Below, piece by piece: positions 10,746 to 24,534 of a DNA stretch of 64,000 bases. A program made the position numbers and the translations under genes. The DNA is taken from contig CM068590.1 of the NCBI GenBank assembly GCA_035048485.1, positions 3,270,593-3,334,592 of the forward strand, in the 5' to 3' direction. Under the pieces are notes generated by a model. That model was not told where the DNA came from and did no database searches. It saw nothing but the letters and a program-made list of their open reading frames with translations. Position 1 is the first letter of the stretch. Each line of letters starts with the position of its first letter. Origin of the DNA: Pteria penguin (Eukaryota; Mollusca; Bivalvia; Pterioida; Pteriidae).

Positions 10746-12225
10746 AATATAAATTAGAACATATATACGAAAAAAAAATAGGAATGTCTCATGCATAAAG
10801 TAAAACTAAGTCAAATCAACAAAGCGTAAACAAGGTTAGAAAATGATCATCTCAATCTAGTTTTACCTGATAAACTCTACTTCTCCAATTTGTTTGCATT
10901 AATACATTAGCAAAGAATTTCAATTTGCATCTTTCTGTTTCATTCAACTGTATAAGTCTTCCAGATTAAAGCACTATATTAGTACTGACCCGACTACAGA
11001 ATAACGACCTCGACAATAACGATGAAATCCCACGCTTACATGTCTTCAAGTTATGATCTATAATTGTTAAATAAATCAGCCATGAAACTGTATAAGATCG
11101 CAAGTATCATAGAACATTGGAGTATACAAGGCCACTAGGTCATTGAACATATTTCAGGTTTTGCCATTGCTAATCCCAATTTTATTATCCCTGATTACCA
11201 TAAACCTTTCAAGTGTGGTTGTTTCGTAAAATTTGTGGGAGTTCGGCGACATCATTTTGCTTGAATTAGAAATCTTTTATAATCAAAAAGTAGCATAAAT
11301 TAATGCATTACATACGGAGGATCGTAAAATCTATCAAGCAGGTGGAGTGAATTTATTTATTTGGTATTCACAATTTCTTTTGTTAAATGATCTTTTCATA
11401 TAAGATCAGTGGGTTATCAAACTCTTCAGTGGCATAATCCTAGTTGCAAAGGCACACACGCACATCCCACATACATAGAGAGAGAGGGGGTGGGAGAGAG
11501 AGAGAGAGAGAGTGAAATCGTCATTTACTTTGCTATAAGAAGATGAAATCGGCTCATTATTCCAAAATCCATGAAACCAGTTGGCATACAAACTCAGCAA
11601 AAAAAGGAAAACCGAATAGAAAACAATCTATACAACATCTACTTAATTCAGCAACATGAATGCAAACTCCTATATGGCTAAGTGCCCGAGGAGAGTAAAC
11701 ATTTATTTATCGCAGAACCAACCATTTACATTCAGTAGAAATGTATCTCATTTTTTCACTCACCGCAACTTGCCGCGGTAAAACTTATTATTCAGTTGAA
11801 CATAAAACATACAAATAAATAAAACAATAAATTACTACTTATCTATATAGATAATGAGATATGTAAGAAGGACAGAGGTGAAAAGCAGTGAATTTAAAGA
11901 TTTTATTTTCTTAGCCAAATATGAGATTAAAAGAAAGTATTGTAAGAAAAGTCGTAACGCACGGACACGCAGGGAATAAAAGAATTTAGAAGCACACACA
12001 CGCACGCATACACAGGCACACTCTCACTCGCACACACACAGACACACCATGAAATATTATAATGCAGTTGTAGTACCGAATGACAAGCCCCACATAGGTG
12101 GTGTAGTCCTCTTTGTGTGAAGAAGCAAGAGGCTCTGGGATATAAAACACACAACTAGTTTTATAAATACCGTATGAAATGAAAATTCATTTAAGATTCA
12201 TTTTTATCACTTGGTTACACTCATT
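10746..12225. other. Unassigned intergenic DNA with a short (GA)n run
   Basis: GA-rich simple sequence at 11,476-11,512 and a CA-rich stretch at 11,993-12,048. No exon or mobile element recognised. Confidence 0.45.
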
Positions 12226-12322
12226 TTAAAGGTGTTTATTTCATGAAACACCTGCCCGACACAATTCTTTTCCACGCTATGACGTCACGTATGTCATGAA
12301 TTAATTTATGACATAGCGATAT
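12226..12322. repeat. Pair of short hairpins
   Basis: AGGTGTTTATTTCATGAAACACCT forms an 8-bp stem. Just after it, CGCTATGACGTCA and TGACATAGCG form a second inverted pair around about 25 bp. Probably a small MITE relic. Confidence 0.4.
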
Positions 12323-12392
12323 TCTACTGCATAAACAGCAAAACATGTGGTAAATTAGAATATGATATCAAAATGAGATTCTTCATTCCTGT

Positions 12393-12585
12393 AGATCGGT
12401 CGATAGTGTTCTTGGTTCAGGGTCCAGAGGTCTCTGGTTCGGTGTCTCCAGTGGCGCTGTGTCTTCTAGATAACACAGTGAAATTCGAGCCCCGTGTCAC
12501 GGTACATGTTGTCAGAAATCCTTCACTGCAGGACATCAGCAGATGCTCACACATTGTAAAATGAAATTGACGTGAAGAAAAATAA
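12393..12585 (+). mobile_element. Worn SINE of family S
   Basis: A degenerate tRNA-like head (GGTCCAGAGGTCTCTGGTTC) is followed by body pieces CCCCGTGTCACGGTACATG and AAATCCTTCACTGCAGGA, then GCAGATGCTCAC and GACGTGAAG. The order matches the SINE at 8,551-8,800. Confidence 0.6.
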
Positions 12586-12608
12586 GAAACATACAATATA
12601 TCCTCGTA

Positions 12609-12756
12609 CAATTTTACATGATATCTTATGTCCGTCAAATCACGTTTTGCCGGAGTATTAATTATGACGTTATTGCCTTGACGTCATAATAATTTGACGA
12701 AAATGTGAGTGGCAAAAACATATGTAAGATTTTGCTGCTTACATCACGTAAAGTTG
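12609..12756. mobile_element. MITE with CAATTTTACRTGATRTAAG-type ends
   Basis: The left end is CAATTTTACATGATATCTTA; the right end in reverse is CAACTTTACGTGATGTAAGC. An inner inverted pair TTATGACGT / ACGTCATAA lies near the centre. The terminal sequence resembles that of 18,010-18,173. Confidence 0.6.
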
Positions 12757-12816
12757 GAGGAATGTGCATTAAACAGCCAAAAAAAAAAAAAAAAAACACG
12801 TAATTTAGTATGGCGG

Positions 12817-12950
12817 GCATCTAAGTCGGTATCGCAACTGCAGTAAAATGGAATATTTTTTAGATGTCCGTCATTTTTCATATCATTACATTAAATACTG
12901 CATATTTCCGTGGTGACTTGTGTCATACAGCCGAGTCAGTAGCTTTTCTT
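12817..12950 (+). repeat. Dispersed repeat A, right-end copy
   Basis: TCTAAGTCGGTATCGCAACT to TGGTGACTTGTGTCATACAG, then CCGAGTCAGTAGC and a T-rich stretch, match the right third of repeat A. Confidence 0.65.
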
Positions 12951-14070
12951 TCTTCTTTTTAATTATAATATTTTCAATTTTTACCACTGGCTCAAGGATC
13001 ATTGTGTGCATTTTTCCAGTGAGCAAATAATCATTTTACAAGTTACAAAAGGAATGGCAGCTAACAACTACAAGTATATGTAACTGGAAAGTATGTTTCA
13101 TCACCATAAATTTCACCAATCGGCAAGAGATGCTTACTCAGTCATGCTACATAATGATCCGACCATTCAGGGAATCGTGATAAGTCAATAGCCAATGTTT
13201 CTCCTAATAATTGAAAGATATAAATAGTGCATAAAGCATATGCACATACTTTTGGAGAATTTCAATAACATAGATATTAAAAATAATTATGTATAAACAA
13301 GTTTATTAAGATAAGTAAATATTAATGAAATATGATTTTTTCTATTGACTATAAACAATATTCTTTTTGTATTTTGTTTTGTTTGTTTGTTTGTTTGTTG
13401 TTTGGGGTGGGTGGGTGGGGGGGGGGGGGTTGTTGTTGTTGTTTTTTTTGGGGGGGGGGGTTGTTGCTTTTTTGTTTTTGTTTTTGGTGGTTTTCTTTTT
13501 TTGTTTCTATGTTTGTTTTGCTCTTTTTTTTTTAAATTCTCACTCTCTCTCTCTCCACTCTCATGTCTCCTGTTCTATCTATCTATTTTAAATGAGAACG
13601 CCACCTTTCACAGTATGGTGATACAGGGTAATTACAGAGTACATTGATAAATGATATAAATATACAAATATGTTCGAATGCTTGCGTAAGTCCCCGTGTT
13701 TTATGAAGCCAAGGTCCTGACTCAATATATCTCCGACACGAATGCAATACACTAAATGGATATGGCGCCCAAGATTCCGAGAGAGGAAATAAAGATTGAC
13801 ACACTTTGTCCCTTATCATTTCGCGTAGCATGGGTGTATCTAGCATCAACATGTTCGTGGTAGGATGACATAAGTCATTTATTTTTTTCATCACTAATTT
13901 CATTGTGAAATATCCTGAGAAATGGCCTCATTATCGATTACAATGTCCAAGAATTGGTTTTGTAAATCTATGCACCAATGTGAACAACTTTATATGAAGA
14001 GATTAATTATGGACTAATTGATAATTTCGTGCTATAGGACCATGAAACAAATACACGAATACATTTATTG
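12951..14070. other. Unassigned DNA with a G/T homopolymer-rich tract
   Basis: From about 13,371 to 13,535 the plus strand is almost only G and T, including runs of 10 or more G, followed by a TC run at 13,541-13,556. Such a tract gives long spurious Gly/Val/Phe/Cys frames. Nothing else recognised. Confidence 0.5.
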
Positions 14071-14203
14071 TAATACGGAGTATCGCAACTACTAAAATCC
14101 GTCACAGTTTGCATTTAGTCACCTACCACAGGCACGTTTATGTGGGCAACTTACGTCATAATCATATGACGTCAAAACGATCAGTTGCAATATTCCGTAT
14201 TAT
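14071..14203. mobile_element. MITE with TAATACGG ends, about 133 bp
   Basis: Left end TAATACGGAGTATCGCAACT; right end in reverse ATAATACGGAATATTGCAAC. The arms are about 22 bp. The interior holds TTACGTCATAATCATATGACG. Confidence 0.7.
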
Positions 14204-14389
14204 GGAATGTTTTTGTTGATAATTACGTAATATCGTATAAACTTCTCATTATACATTTATTACGTTGTGTTAGGTATATTATGTGCTTTACAAATATGAC
14301 TTTGTATACCAGTTTTGTACTTCGGTATGTACAATTAGGAAACCAAAACTCTTGATTTTGACATGTTTCTTAAGAACTGCTGTGACGGA

Positions 14390-14550
14390 TGATACATGCA
14401 AACAGGAGACGCTTACTCTCCCCGGGCACCTGGTCTCACCTCGGAATTTTTCACAACAGTTCCTTTTTGAAACTTACACGATTTTGTATCTGTCCTTGGA
14501 CATTGAGAATAATTAACGGTTTGGTACTTCTTCGATATTGATTTAATCCA
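14390..14550 (-). mobile_element. Dispersed element carrying a single minisatellite core unit
   Basis: CAGGAGACGCTTACTCTCCC, then GGGCACCTGGTCTCACCTC, is one reverse unit of the 44-bp minisatellite. It is followed by ACACGATTTTGTATC, GGACATTGAGAATAA and GGTACTTCTTCG, shared with 2,530-2,720. Confidence 0.6.
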
Positions 14551-15046
14551 CAATGTTTAATCCTAGAGATCTTACAGCTACAGAGAGAATGTGACGAAAA
14601 TCATTGATTGGACGCGGCTAGTGTGCAAAAAGTGCAAAAGTCAGAGGATTGTTTTCATGGTTATTAGTTCGAAGGACCTGACTTGTAAAATGAGTAAAAA
14701 TTGCGCTTTCAACATGAACAGACCACAAATTAAGAATTTGCATTTTTGCTATGAAACTGATAACTCATGTGTCATTAAATGAGGACACAAAAAGAGGATA
14801 TAATGTTCATTTATAAAGCAAAATATTGTGATCACGTGTCGTAAGGTGATATACCTCCCAAGTCATGCAATACGCAAGAGCCTATTCGGTGTATAATGGT
14901 TTGAAACATAGAACGCTTCTGCGAAATCGAAAAATAATTATATGGAAATTGCGCTTTACGTCAGCATTCCGGAAATCTATCGGTCGATATAATGGCCATT
15001 GTATTTTATCCGCCTTTCCTGTATCTTCATAAAATTATTAATCAGT
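14551..15046. other. Unassigned intergenic DNA
   Basis: Nothing recognised. Confidence 0.4.
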
Positions 15047-15200
15047 ATAGATGATGATATTTGATATGATATGATATTTGATATGATATATGTATGATAT
15101 GATATGATATGATATATGATATGGAATGATATGATATATGATATGATATGATATGATATATGTATGATATGATATATGTATGATATGATATGATATGATA
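15047..15200 (+). repeat. (ATGAT)-type microsatellite
   Basis: About 150 bp built from GATAT and ATGAT words with small interruptions. The minus-strand frames read His-Ile-Ile-Ser-Tyr repeats and are not coding. Confidence 0.9.
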
Positions 15201-15304
15201 CAATAACAGTGATACAAAGATACACAATGATAGGATACCTCATTTAATTTGCCTATAGACATTTTCTATAAGGCTATGTTCTTGACTTCACCAACTGAGC
15301 GAAG

Positions 15305-15435
15305 ATTAGCACATTACATGTCGTAAATTGGAACCGCAACTTCAATAGAATATTTCTGCTATGTGCAAATTCTTGTTTGCAGTGTATGTTCATGGTGATT
15401 CTTGTGTTACAGCCGAGTCAGATGTCCTTTTTTTC
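15305..15435 (+). repeat. Dispersed repeat A, right-end copy (worn)
   Basis: ACCGCAACTTCAATAGAATATTT, TGGTGATTCTTGTGTTACAG and CCGAGTCAGATGTCC plus a T-rich stretch align with the right end of repeat A. Confidence 0.55.
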
Positions 15436-15675
15436 CTTTCTTCTCACGGGTATTTCAGTCTTCAGCATACCAGGTAAAAGATAATAATTATAGGTTTACA
15501 CACGTGGTATTATTGCATCATTTTCTCGCGAATATCATACTTTTCTGAGTGAAAAATACAATAGAAGATTCATTTAATAGAATAAAAATACAACAAAAGA
15601 ACTTGTATTTTCACCGTGACTCGTAATAGAACATATTAATTTCTCCTGCACTCTACTGATGAGACTAGAGGCCCA

Positions 15676-16560
15676 AGAACAAGGATCGTCTCCTGTCAGA
15701 TGTGAAACCAGGTGACCCGGAGGAGTAAGCGTCTCCTGTCAGAGGTGAGTCCAGGTGCCCAGGAGGAATGAGCGTTTTCTGTCAGAGGGGAGACCAGGTG
15801 CCCGGGAAGAGCAAGCATCATCTGTTAGGGGTATTACCAGTTGTCCAGGTGGACTGTCTCTTGTGAGGGGTGTGATAAGGTGCCATGTAGGAGTGAGCGT
15901 CTCTTTTGAGGGGTGTAACCAGGTGCCCAGGAGGAGTAAGCATCTCTTGTGAGGGGTGTGACCAGGTGCCCGGTAGGAGTGAGCGTCTCTTGTGAGGGGT
16001 GTGACCAGGTGCCATGGAGGGGTGTGACCAGGTGCTCAGGAAGAGTGAGCGTCTCTTATGAGAGGTGTGACCAGGTGCCCAGGAGGAGTGAGCGTCTCTT
16101 GTGAGGGGCGTGACCAGGTGCCCGGAAGGGTGTGACCAGGTGCGCAGGAGGAGTGAGCGTCTCTTGTGAGGGGTGTGACCAGGTGCCCGGTAGGAGTGAG
16201 CGTCTCTTGTGAGGGGTGTGACCAGGTGCCCGGAAGGGTGTAACCAGGTGCCCGGGAAGAGTGAGCGTCTCTTGTGAGGGGTGTGACCAGGTACCTGGTA
16301 GGAGTGAGCGTCTCTTGTGAGGGGTGTGACCAGGTGCCCGGGAGGGTGTGACCAGGTGCCCGGGAGGTGTGAGCGTCTCTTGTGAGGGGTGTGACCAAGT
16401 GCCCGGGAGGGGGGCAGGTGCCCGGGAGGAGTGGGCGTCTCTTGTGAGGGGTGTGATCAGGTGCCCGGAAGGGGTGTGGCCAGGTGTCTGGGAGGGGTGT
16501 GGCCAGGTGTCTGGGAGGGGTGTGACCAGGTGCCCGGGAGGGGTGTGACCAGGAATGAGC
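15676..16560 (+). repeat. 44-bp minisatellite, about 20 units
   Basis: The unit contains GTGTGACCAGGTGCCCGG and AGGAGTGAGCGTCTCTTGTG. Units are 44 bp, with shorter partial units where the GTGACCAGGTGCCCGG half repeats alone. The left edge (15,676-15,900) is the most diverged. The unit is the reverse of the single cores at 2.5, 14.4 and 27.1 kb and is related to the 64-bp array at 48.4-49.6 kb. It gives frames of up to 203 codons on the minus strand (Pro/His/Thr-rich) that have no independent sign of being genes. Confidence 0.9.
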
Positions 16561-17504
<944 letters not shown>

Positions 17505-18009
17505 GCTAATAACCACAACAATAATAAACAAAAATAAAAATACCGATAACTGTGCATCGTTCTATTCGAGAAATGAAGGAGGAATAACAATGTATAGCGA
17601 GTGTTTCAGCCACAGAACACCAGAACTGTGATGTAATAACACGTAAGTCGAACTTTCCAGGAAAATATTCTAAAATGCCGCACTTACCTGGAGGGTATGT
17701 GACACTGTACACCTGGGATGAATGTAACAAATCTATACACCATTATCTATTGTTTTATTTCTAACATTAAACAATAACAGTCCAATCATATCCTGATCTA
17801 TAACTTAAAAATAAGTATCACTATCGTTATACAAGATTTTAACACAATATAAATATAAGAGAAGTTAAGGCACACCCTGACAACCTCGCCTTCCTTGAAA
17901 ATATATACTGTTATCACTGTAAGATAACGAAAATATAAGGCACATATGCAAGTAATATACAACAGAATTGGTCTTAATTAATTTATTAATTAATCAATAA
18001 CCTTTTTAC
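17505..18009. other. Unassigned intergenic DNA
   Basis: Nothing recognised. Confidence 0.4.
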
Positions 18010-18173
18010 CAATTTTACATGATGCAAGATGGCAATACCGGACAAATGCAAAATTACTTCTTAGATTTGCGTCAAATTACTGTGACGTCACATTCCAAGC
18101 ATTTACGCCATAGTGAAAATTCCGGCAGAAAGTGGTTTGTCCAGTAAAAGACCCCTTACATCACTTAAAATTG
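18010..18173. mobile_element. MITE, second member of the CAATTTTA-ended family
   Basis: Left end CAATTTTACATGATGCAAGA with ACCGGACAAA inside it; right end in reverse CAATTTTAAGTGATGTAAGG with ACTGGACAAA inside it. The arms are about 40 bp. The interior contains TGTGACGTCACA. Ends resemble 12,609-12,756. Confidence 0.65.
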
Positions 18174-20103
18174 TAAAACGGTCTATTAATTAATCTTCAC
18201 GTTACAACCACCGGGCACTCTAATTTCTTCTAAAATCTTCATATACTACATAATATACACCATCTCAACAGGGTGAATATAACATTAAGGCAAACCCCTT
18301 CCGAATAACAAAACTATACTCCATTACAACTGGGTAAATATAATATTGTCAAAACTTTTCCTACTGTTAAAACTATATATTACAAGTGGGTAATTTTAAC
18401 ATTACGTCAAACTATCCACGAATGACTCACTTCGTCATAAAAAATTATCCGACCTATAATTATACAGATAATATTTTGCAGACTTGCAGAAACACTTTAA
18501 CAATTTAAGATACTCCATACTGAAGTGTCAGATCCATTATGAGTGAGATGCAATCATGCTTGTGCATGGAGTCATTAAGTACATTTAGACTTCATCATCG
18601 AATTATTAAAGCCAAATACGTCTAGACAACGATGAAAAGAGAGAATAGAACACGAAAATTCTTATCATACACAGAACAAACAACTTTTAAATCAGTAGGG
18701 AGTACAAGACATGGCAATTCTTGTTACGAAAATAACTGATAAAGCATTATAAATATCTCCGAGGACATTAGTGATTGGCAGCTTTGTAAGGGGGTCATGG
18801 AATATCCAGGTCTCTATACAAAAAAATACACATTCAAAGTATCCATCCTAAAATTCACTATTAATTCCTAATATAAAAACGATACAAAAGACACCTCACC
18901 TATTTTACAGTATACGGAAAGCCGCCATGGACATGCAGAGCAAAGCAGTTTAAATATGTTTTTACCTTCTTGGAATCTTGATAATGCACATGATGCTGCT
19001 CAATGGGACTGTATGGAAGAAAAAATCAAGGAAACAAAACAAAACAACTCTAGTGTGAATCTTTTGGATGGTTATATGCTTCATTACAGCACTTTGCACA
19101 TTCATTTGTTTTAAAATCTAGTAATTTCAAGTTATTGACTTCTCCCTGTACCAAGTGCCTATAAAGCAAATTATATAGCTGATTAATGCATATCTCATTT
19201 AAATCAGTGTCAATTATTTGTCGTTGTATTGCGTCATGATCGAAATGATTTTTTTTTTTTCGTGCAATTAAAATTACTAAACAAACTGCTATTTACCTTT
19301 AATCATTCATGCATCCCTGTGAATCACAGGCGATACAAGAAACCAGGTGGAGTAAGCTTCTCTCGTTTGGCTGGTGTTAAGTTCAACAATCCGTACGCAA
19401 CATGAATGAGAATTATCACATAAAGTGTCAAAGAGACATAAAATCAGAATGTTGATATACTAACACTTTACCCCTCGAAATGGAATATTTACACTTACAT
19501 AGTGAGCAAGCGTAGCTTTTTACAAAGCTTAGGTTGCAATCGGAATAGCATTAAATCTTCAAGCTGTTGGTCACAAAGCCAAATGGCTTTATGTAAATAG
19601 GAATTACTTGTGCTTGTTTTTGAAGCCATCTTTTATGCACGGTTGTGAATTTTCCCGCTAAAATTTCTAAAGCCACGCCTCATTTTTCCCTTATTAGGAA
19701 AGTAGCCGCGCCTTTTTTCATTTTTAGGAAAGTCTCTCGGATGTTCTCGTTGATATTCGGAAATAAGCTGGTTTTTGTAGTGAGCAAATCGTGTTTTTCA
19801 TTTTAATTGTGAACATTTCATATGATTTATTTCTAGAAATCTCAATATTTACAGCAGAATTATGTGCTAATATTATTTCTTAGTACTAGATTATTTCCCA
19901 ACATGCCACGCTAATGGAGTTTGCACATGCGCTCTCAAAGCGAATTTACTATCATAATATACAATCGGCCGAGGCCGATTACAATAAGTGTGACGATATC
20001 AATAGATTATAGATTGTAACAATACCAGACATAATAGATTTTAGCAACGTCAATAGAATATATATTGTTACAATATGAATGATGAATATGATGATAAATA
20101 CGA
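18174..20103. other. Unassigned DNA with a core relic and a perfect palindrome
   Basis: A relic of the minisatellite core (AAACCAGGTGGAGTAAGCTT, then CTCTCGTTTGG) lies at about 19,340-19,370. A perfect inverted repeat, AATCGGCC-GA-GGCCGATT, lies at 19,963-19,980. Nothing else recognised. Confidence 0.45.
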
Positions 20104-20125
20104 GGACGACGACGACGACGACGAC

Positions 20126-20161
<36 letters not shown>
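20104..20161 (+). repeat. (GAC)n(GAT)n microsatellite
   Basis: About eight GAC then about eleven GAT triplets. Confidence 0.95.
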
Positions 20162-23100
20162 CTGAGAATCAGGACACCAGAACCAAAAACTGACTAGGAT
20201 TCACCGGTTCAATTCGGATCTATGATAAATGTATATACGAAAATACCCAATCGCCTAACCTGCATCGTACGGAGCTTATTGTTTTCACATTGTTCACATT
20301 CATTGTGATTCAACCTGGCAGATATTACACAATTAAAACTGACATGGTTACTTCTGTATAACATCCACATACTACAAGAGGATGCCATAATCATTTAAGT
20401 TCTAAATGCTTCAATCATCTGGCAGGATAATTACCCTATCAAACTGCAAGATTTAAGCGGAAAATGTATGCTTTGATAAACCCATTCTTCTGATCCGACT
20501 GATAAATGCTTTGTTCTCCCGTTGACTGACTAGTGATACATATGTCGATAGAGGCTATTTCCAACGCATAAAATTATTCTTTATAATAGTCTGAAAGCTA
20601 TACGAAAAGGGGAAGCATGCCGTCTCCACAATGTGTTTAAAATGTCTGTATATCTAGAACATTATTCTCTCGGCCATTGCAGTATCACAAATACAGTGAC
20701 AATTTTTAGTGCAGATTTTAGAGTTTGTATGAAAAAATTTTATACAGTTATAATACAAATGTGAACTAATACACTCAGGATAGTACAAGCAAATGTAATT
20801 ATTTCAGCTCAACTTATATGTAACACTTCTACCGATCTTAACTTTTTACTTCCGTGTATTGCAGCATTATCATTGAAAATTGAAAACGGGCAATTAAATG
20901 CATCGGAATTTTGTGAAGAGACACAAACAGGGAAATGGAGTCGACACAAGTGCAGTGCAATGGCGTGTAGTGCAATTACGGAGTTAGATCAAGTGTATGT
21001 CAGTTAACTTTAACGCAACATAACACAAATATTCATTTTTACATGCATATCATTTGCAGGTTTTTGGCATCCATTTATTATAGAATATGAAAATAAAGTG
21101 ATCAATATCACTGTGGCACAAAATACCACGTGGACATACAGTCCTAGAAATCACAAGCGAGACATTATCAGCTTCAAAAGGCATCTCCTGCTCCGTTTGC
21201 CACATACACTTTGTACGACCAAAGGATACAATAATTAGCATTTAATCAAGGGATATGCTAACACTTGGAGACATTTGTGAGTATAGATTAGATCGGGTAC
21301 GCCTTGGTATTATGATTCTTAATATATATGTCTCCAGTTGCTATGCAACTCCCACCAATACTCCATTTCCTTTCACACCTCACATTAGAATATTCAGATT
21401 GCTCTATTTTTCAAACCTACTGGAGACCCTATTTTCTGACGATCAGTTGTCCGCAAATTTAAATCGTAGTAGTTCTGTGTGTTAAAGAGACAGATCGGCA
21501 GTAATTTGAATGTTTAATTCTCTTTTCTATACTATTCAGATGTGGTATACCTATACTCTTATGTGTAATCAGCAAAAGAATTTTAACGAAATACACTTTA
21601 TATATGCATCGACATGGATGAGTATAGCGCTAATTAAAGTCGAGAGTAATGGCTTTGTAACACTGTGGGTCGGATGTTAACATCAAAGAACAGCAATGTG
21701 TGTTAAATCATTTATTGGAACATGTAGTATATGATTAATACCGCGTGAATCTTTCAACATCGAGACATGCTCTGGAAATAAAATTAATTCAGCATATAAA
21801 CACATCATAATCATGCACTTACTACTATAATACAATGCCACAGGGTCGACACGATTGACCAGTCGTAGAATATGACATTCTTGACGAGATAGTTAAAGTA
21901 TAGTAGCTATACTATATACCTATACTATAAGTGAATATGATATAATCATTATAACAATAAATTACAATGGAATACATGTAATATCGCACAACTTGTAGAA
22001 TATAATACTTCAAAGTAAAATTAAAAATATGTAATATACATGTTACACTTGAAAGAAATGTATTGTTTTACAAGCAATGGTGATCATTATCACCGGACAC
22101 AAAGGCAGGTGGGATCAGGTATAATGACAGATATGTATTCCCTGCTCTCTACGTCTTAATACAAAACCAAAACTCAAAACGTCTATTACAGGGGCGGTGG
22201 TCTTCAATTTTCTCTTTGTTACAAAATGAAAGATCATAGGAGCTCTTTTTCAAAAAGATTCATACAATGATCGGCTGTTTTCTTATGAAATAGGTTAATT
22301 GGGAATTTTTTTACAATCCATTTATAAGCACAATGTCAATAAAACCGACTAGAACTACACAATGATGTATTTTATTCAATCTCAAATAAATAAACTCGTC
22401 GTGTGGTCATCAGGAAATATCCATATAATTATATATATATTAGATATTGATATTTTAAAAGGGGAACTCCTTTATTGATCTCAGTCTCTAATAATGCAAG
22501 ACACATGCAATGCAATGTACCACAAATTAAAGGCCACCTATGTATCAAGGTCACCTATTTATCAAGAGAATTTTCCAGATGTCCATTTTGAGAGGGATTG
22601 GGTATTTCAATATTAAACTGTGTGTATATGTCACTTCTGAATAAAGGTAACTTTTCATCGAATGTAACACCTTTCCTACTACCCTGGCGATAAAAGCTGG
22701 CTCAAGCAAAATGCAGCATTGTGGCTATAAAAAATAAAGTAATTTATATCTAATTCTAAGGAGAAGAATCATGTCTCTGTTTACTATCATTAAAATACTT
22801 TTATTCCCAAAAGAAATTTGTTTTCATGAATTTAATTTTAATATTTCAAACGCAAATGATATATCCATTTTCAGAAACGATGCTATCTTAATAGTGAAGT
22901 CATAAAACCATTGTTTTCCTAGAAATAAAAATATAGCACTATACTCTAACATTGTACTTAAATGTACTCAAACACTGTCAAGTATTATACATGTGCATGT
23001 TTTAAAATTACAACATCAACGACAAGATTAGATAAAATATTCAAAAGAATCAGCTGATCACAGATAATGAATAATAATGAATGATAATGAATAGTACTTG

Positions 23101-23811
23101 CAAATGAACAGATACTTAAAAGTTGTCATTCGGAACTACCTCCCACTTTTACTAAACAGAAAAACACGGAAAAAAAAACTCGGACGCCATACGATACCTA
23201 CATGACCGACATAGTGCCATGCTGGTGTTAAAGTCCATAATTTAAACAGAATTTGTAAATAGCACGTGGTAATACAGAGAAATATCTATCATCCCCTGAC
23301 TCCGGATCCTCCAGTGTCATGCTGAATTCATATTTCCTGTCACATGAATGTGTACCTTTCCTTGCAGAATTACAGTTTTTATGATATTACAATGTACGGT
23401 GTACGTTTATCAATTTTCTAAATCTTCATGTACTAATCATATGATAATGCAATTTCACTTTAGTGTATTGGACACCATAAAAGGGGCGCATTTCAGTTCC
23501 GCTCACGTCGTAAATACAGGCTAGATCAGTTGCCGAGAGACATCCGAGTTTTTTCGGCGTGGGCACACGTAAAGGACGAGGATTTCCGAATGATGCAATA
23601 TATGACTGATACACCTACGCGTTTCAATATGAGATTCTAGTGTTCTGTTTTGTTTCATTCAGTAAATTGGAGATACATATGTTTTGCGTAGCGCTTTTAG
23701 TCGATAACTAAAATCGCAAAAATATTAAGTTAATTGTATATGCGCTGCAAAGTTTTGCATGTCGATTCAGATATATGGACTCGATATTGTATCAAACAAT
23801 CATCTTCCATA
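20162..23811. other. 3' flank of the FABP gene, unassigned
   Basis: No coding exon recognised on either strand in 3.6 kb. A worn minisatellite core (CAGGTGGGATCAGGTATAAT, then TATTCCCTGCT) lies at about 22,096-22,140. The remainder is AT-rich. Confidence 0.45.
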
Positions 23812-23817
23812 TTTATT
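23812..23817 (-). terminator. Candidate polyadenylation signal AATAAA of the FABP gene
   Basis: TTTATT on the plus strand reads AATAAA on the minus strand, about 365 bases downstream of the stop codon. It is the first canonical hexamer after the stop. It is only a candidate, since the hexamer is common in AT-rich DNA. Confidence 0.35.
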
Positions 23818-24179
23818 CTCTAGGCGAAAGTCTTCAAATGCAGATGGAACGGTATAGGTCTGAGACGAAAATCTGGCTATGATAAATGATGCATTGCTTG
23901 GTTAGGTGATTAAAGTCACATAAGTCCCTCTGACTATTTTTCTTGTACAGTATTCTAGCTCAATGGATCCACCAATCAGCTATTGAGTCTCGTTATTTTG
24001 TTCTGTGTAAAAGACGTCTACGCAGCTTGATGTAGATGTAGAAAGTGTCTTATTCAGAAATAACCAAAGGAAATGCAGAATCTGACATGTACAACGTAAT
24101 TAAACAATGAACAAGTCACAATGGCAAGGCAAAAGGGTCACGTGATAACCTTCAAAGTCACGGCGTTGTTGTCATGGAA

Positions 24180-24233
24180 TCACTCACATGGCTTGAACAC
24201 CCTCACACAGACCACATCGCCAACGGTCATAGT
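24180..24233 (-). CDS. FABP: FABP exon 4 (C-terminal, with stop)
   Basis: The acceptor TTTATATTCAG is followed by codons for TMTVGDVVCVRVFKPCE and TGA. This corresponds to the last strand of the FABP barrel, where family members usually read like CTRxYxxx. R135 is kept, but the carboxylate-binding Tyr is replaced by Phe (F137). Phase 0 at its start matches the end of exon 3. Confidence 0.85.
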   Translation of the reverse strand, partial: TMTVGDVVCVRVFKPCE

Positions 24234-24476
24234 CTGAATATAAAAGATGTAAAACAGTTTAAGCATACAAAACATAGTAAAACTTAGTAATAACGGTTCT
24301 CTAGCCCAACGTGTCGTAAGAGATAACACAATGTTTGAGTCATATATTACTAATTTTATTGTAAATATATAAATAAATCAGCATTTGCATTCACTGGAGA
24401 AGCATACATAGATGATGACGATGATGATGATGATGATCATGATTACTATTATTATTATTATTATTTATCATTATTA

Positions 24477-24534
<58 letters not shown>

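Noticed and set aside
13332..13647. Overlapping Gly/Val/Phe-rich frames
   Set aside because: Translation of a G/T homopolymer tract in three frames.
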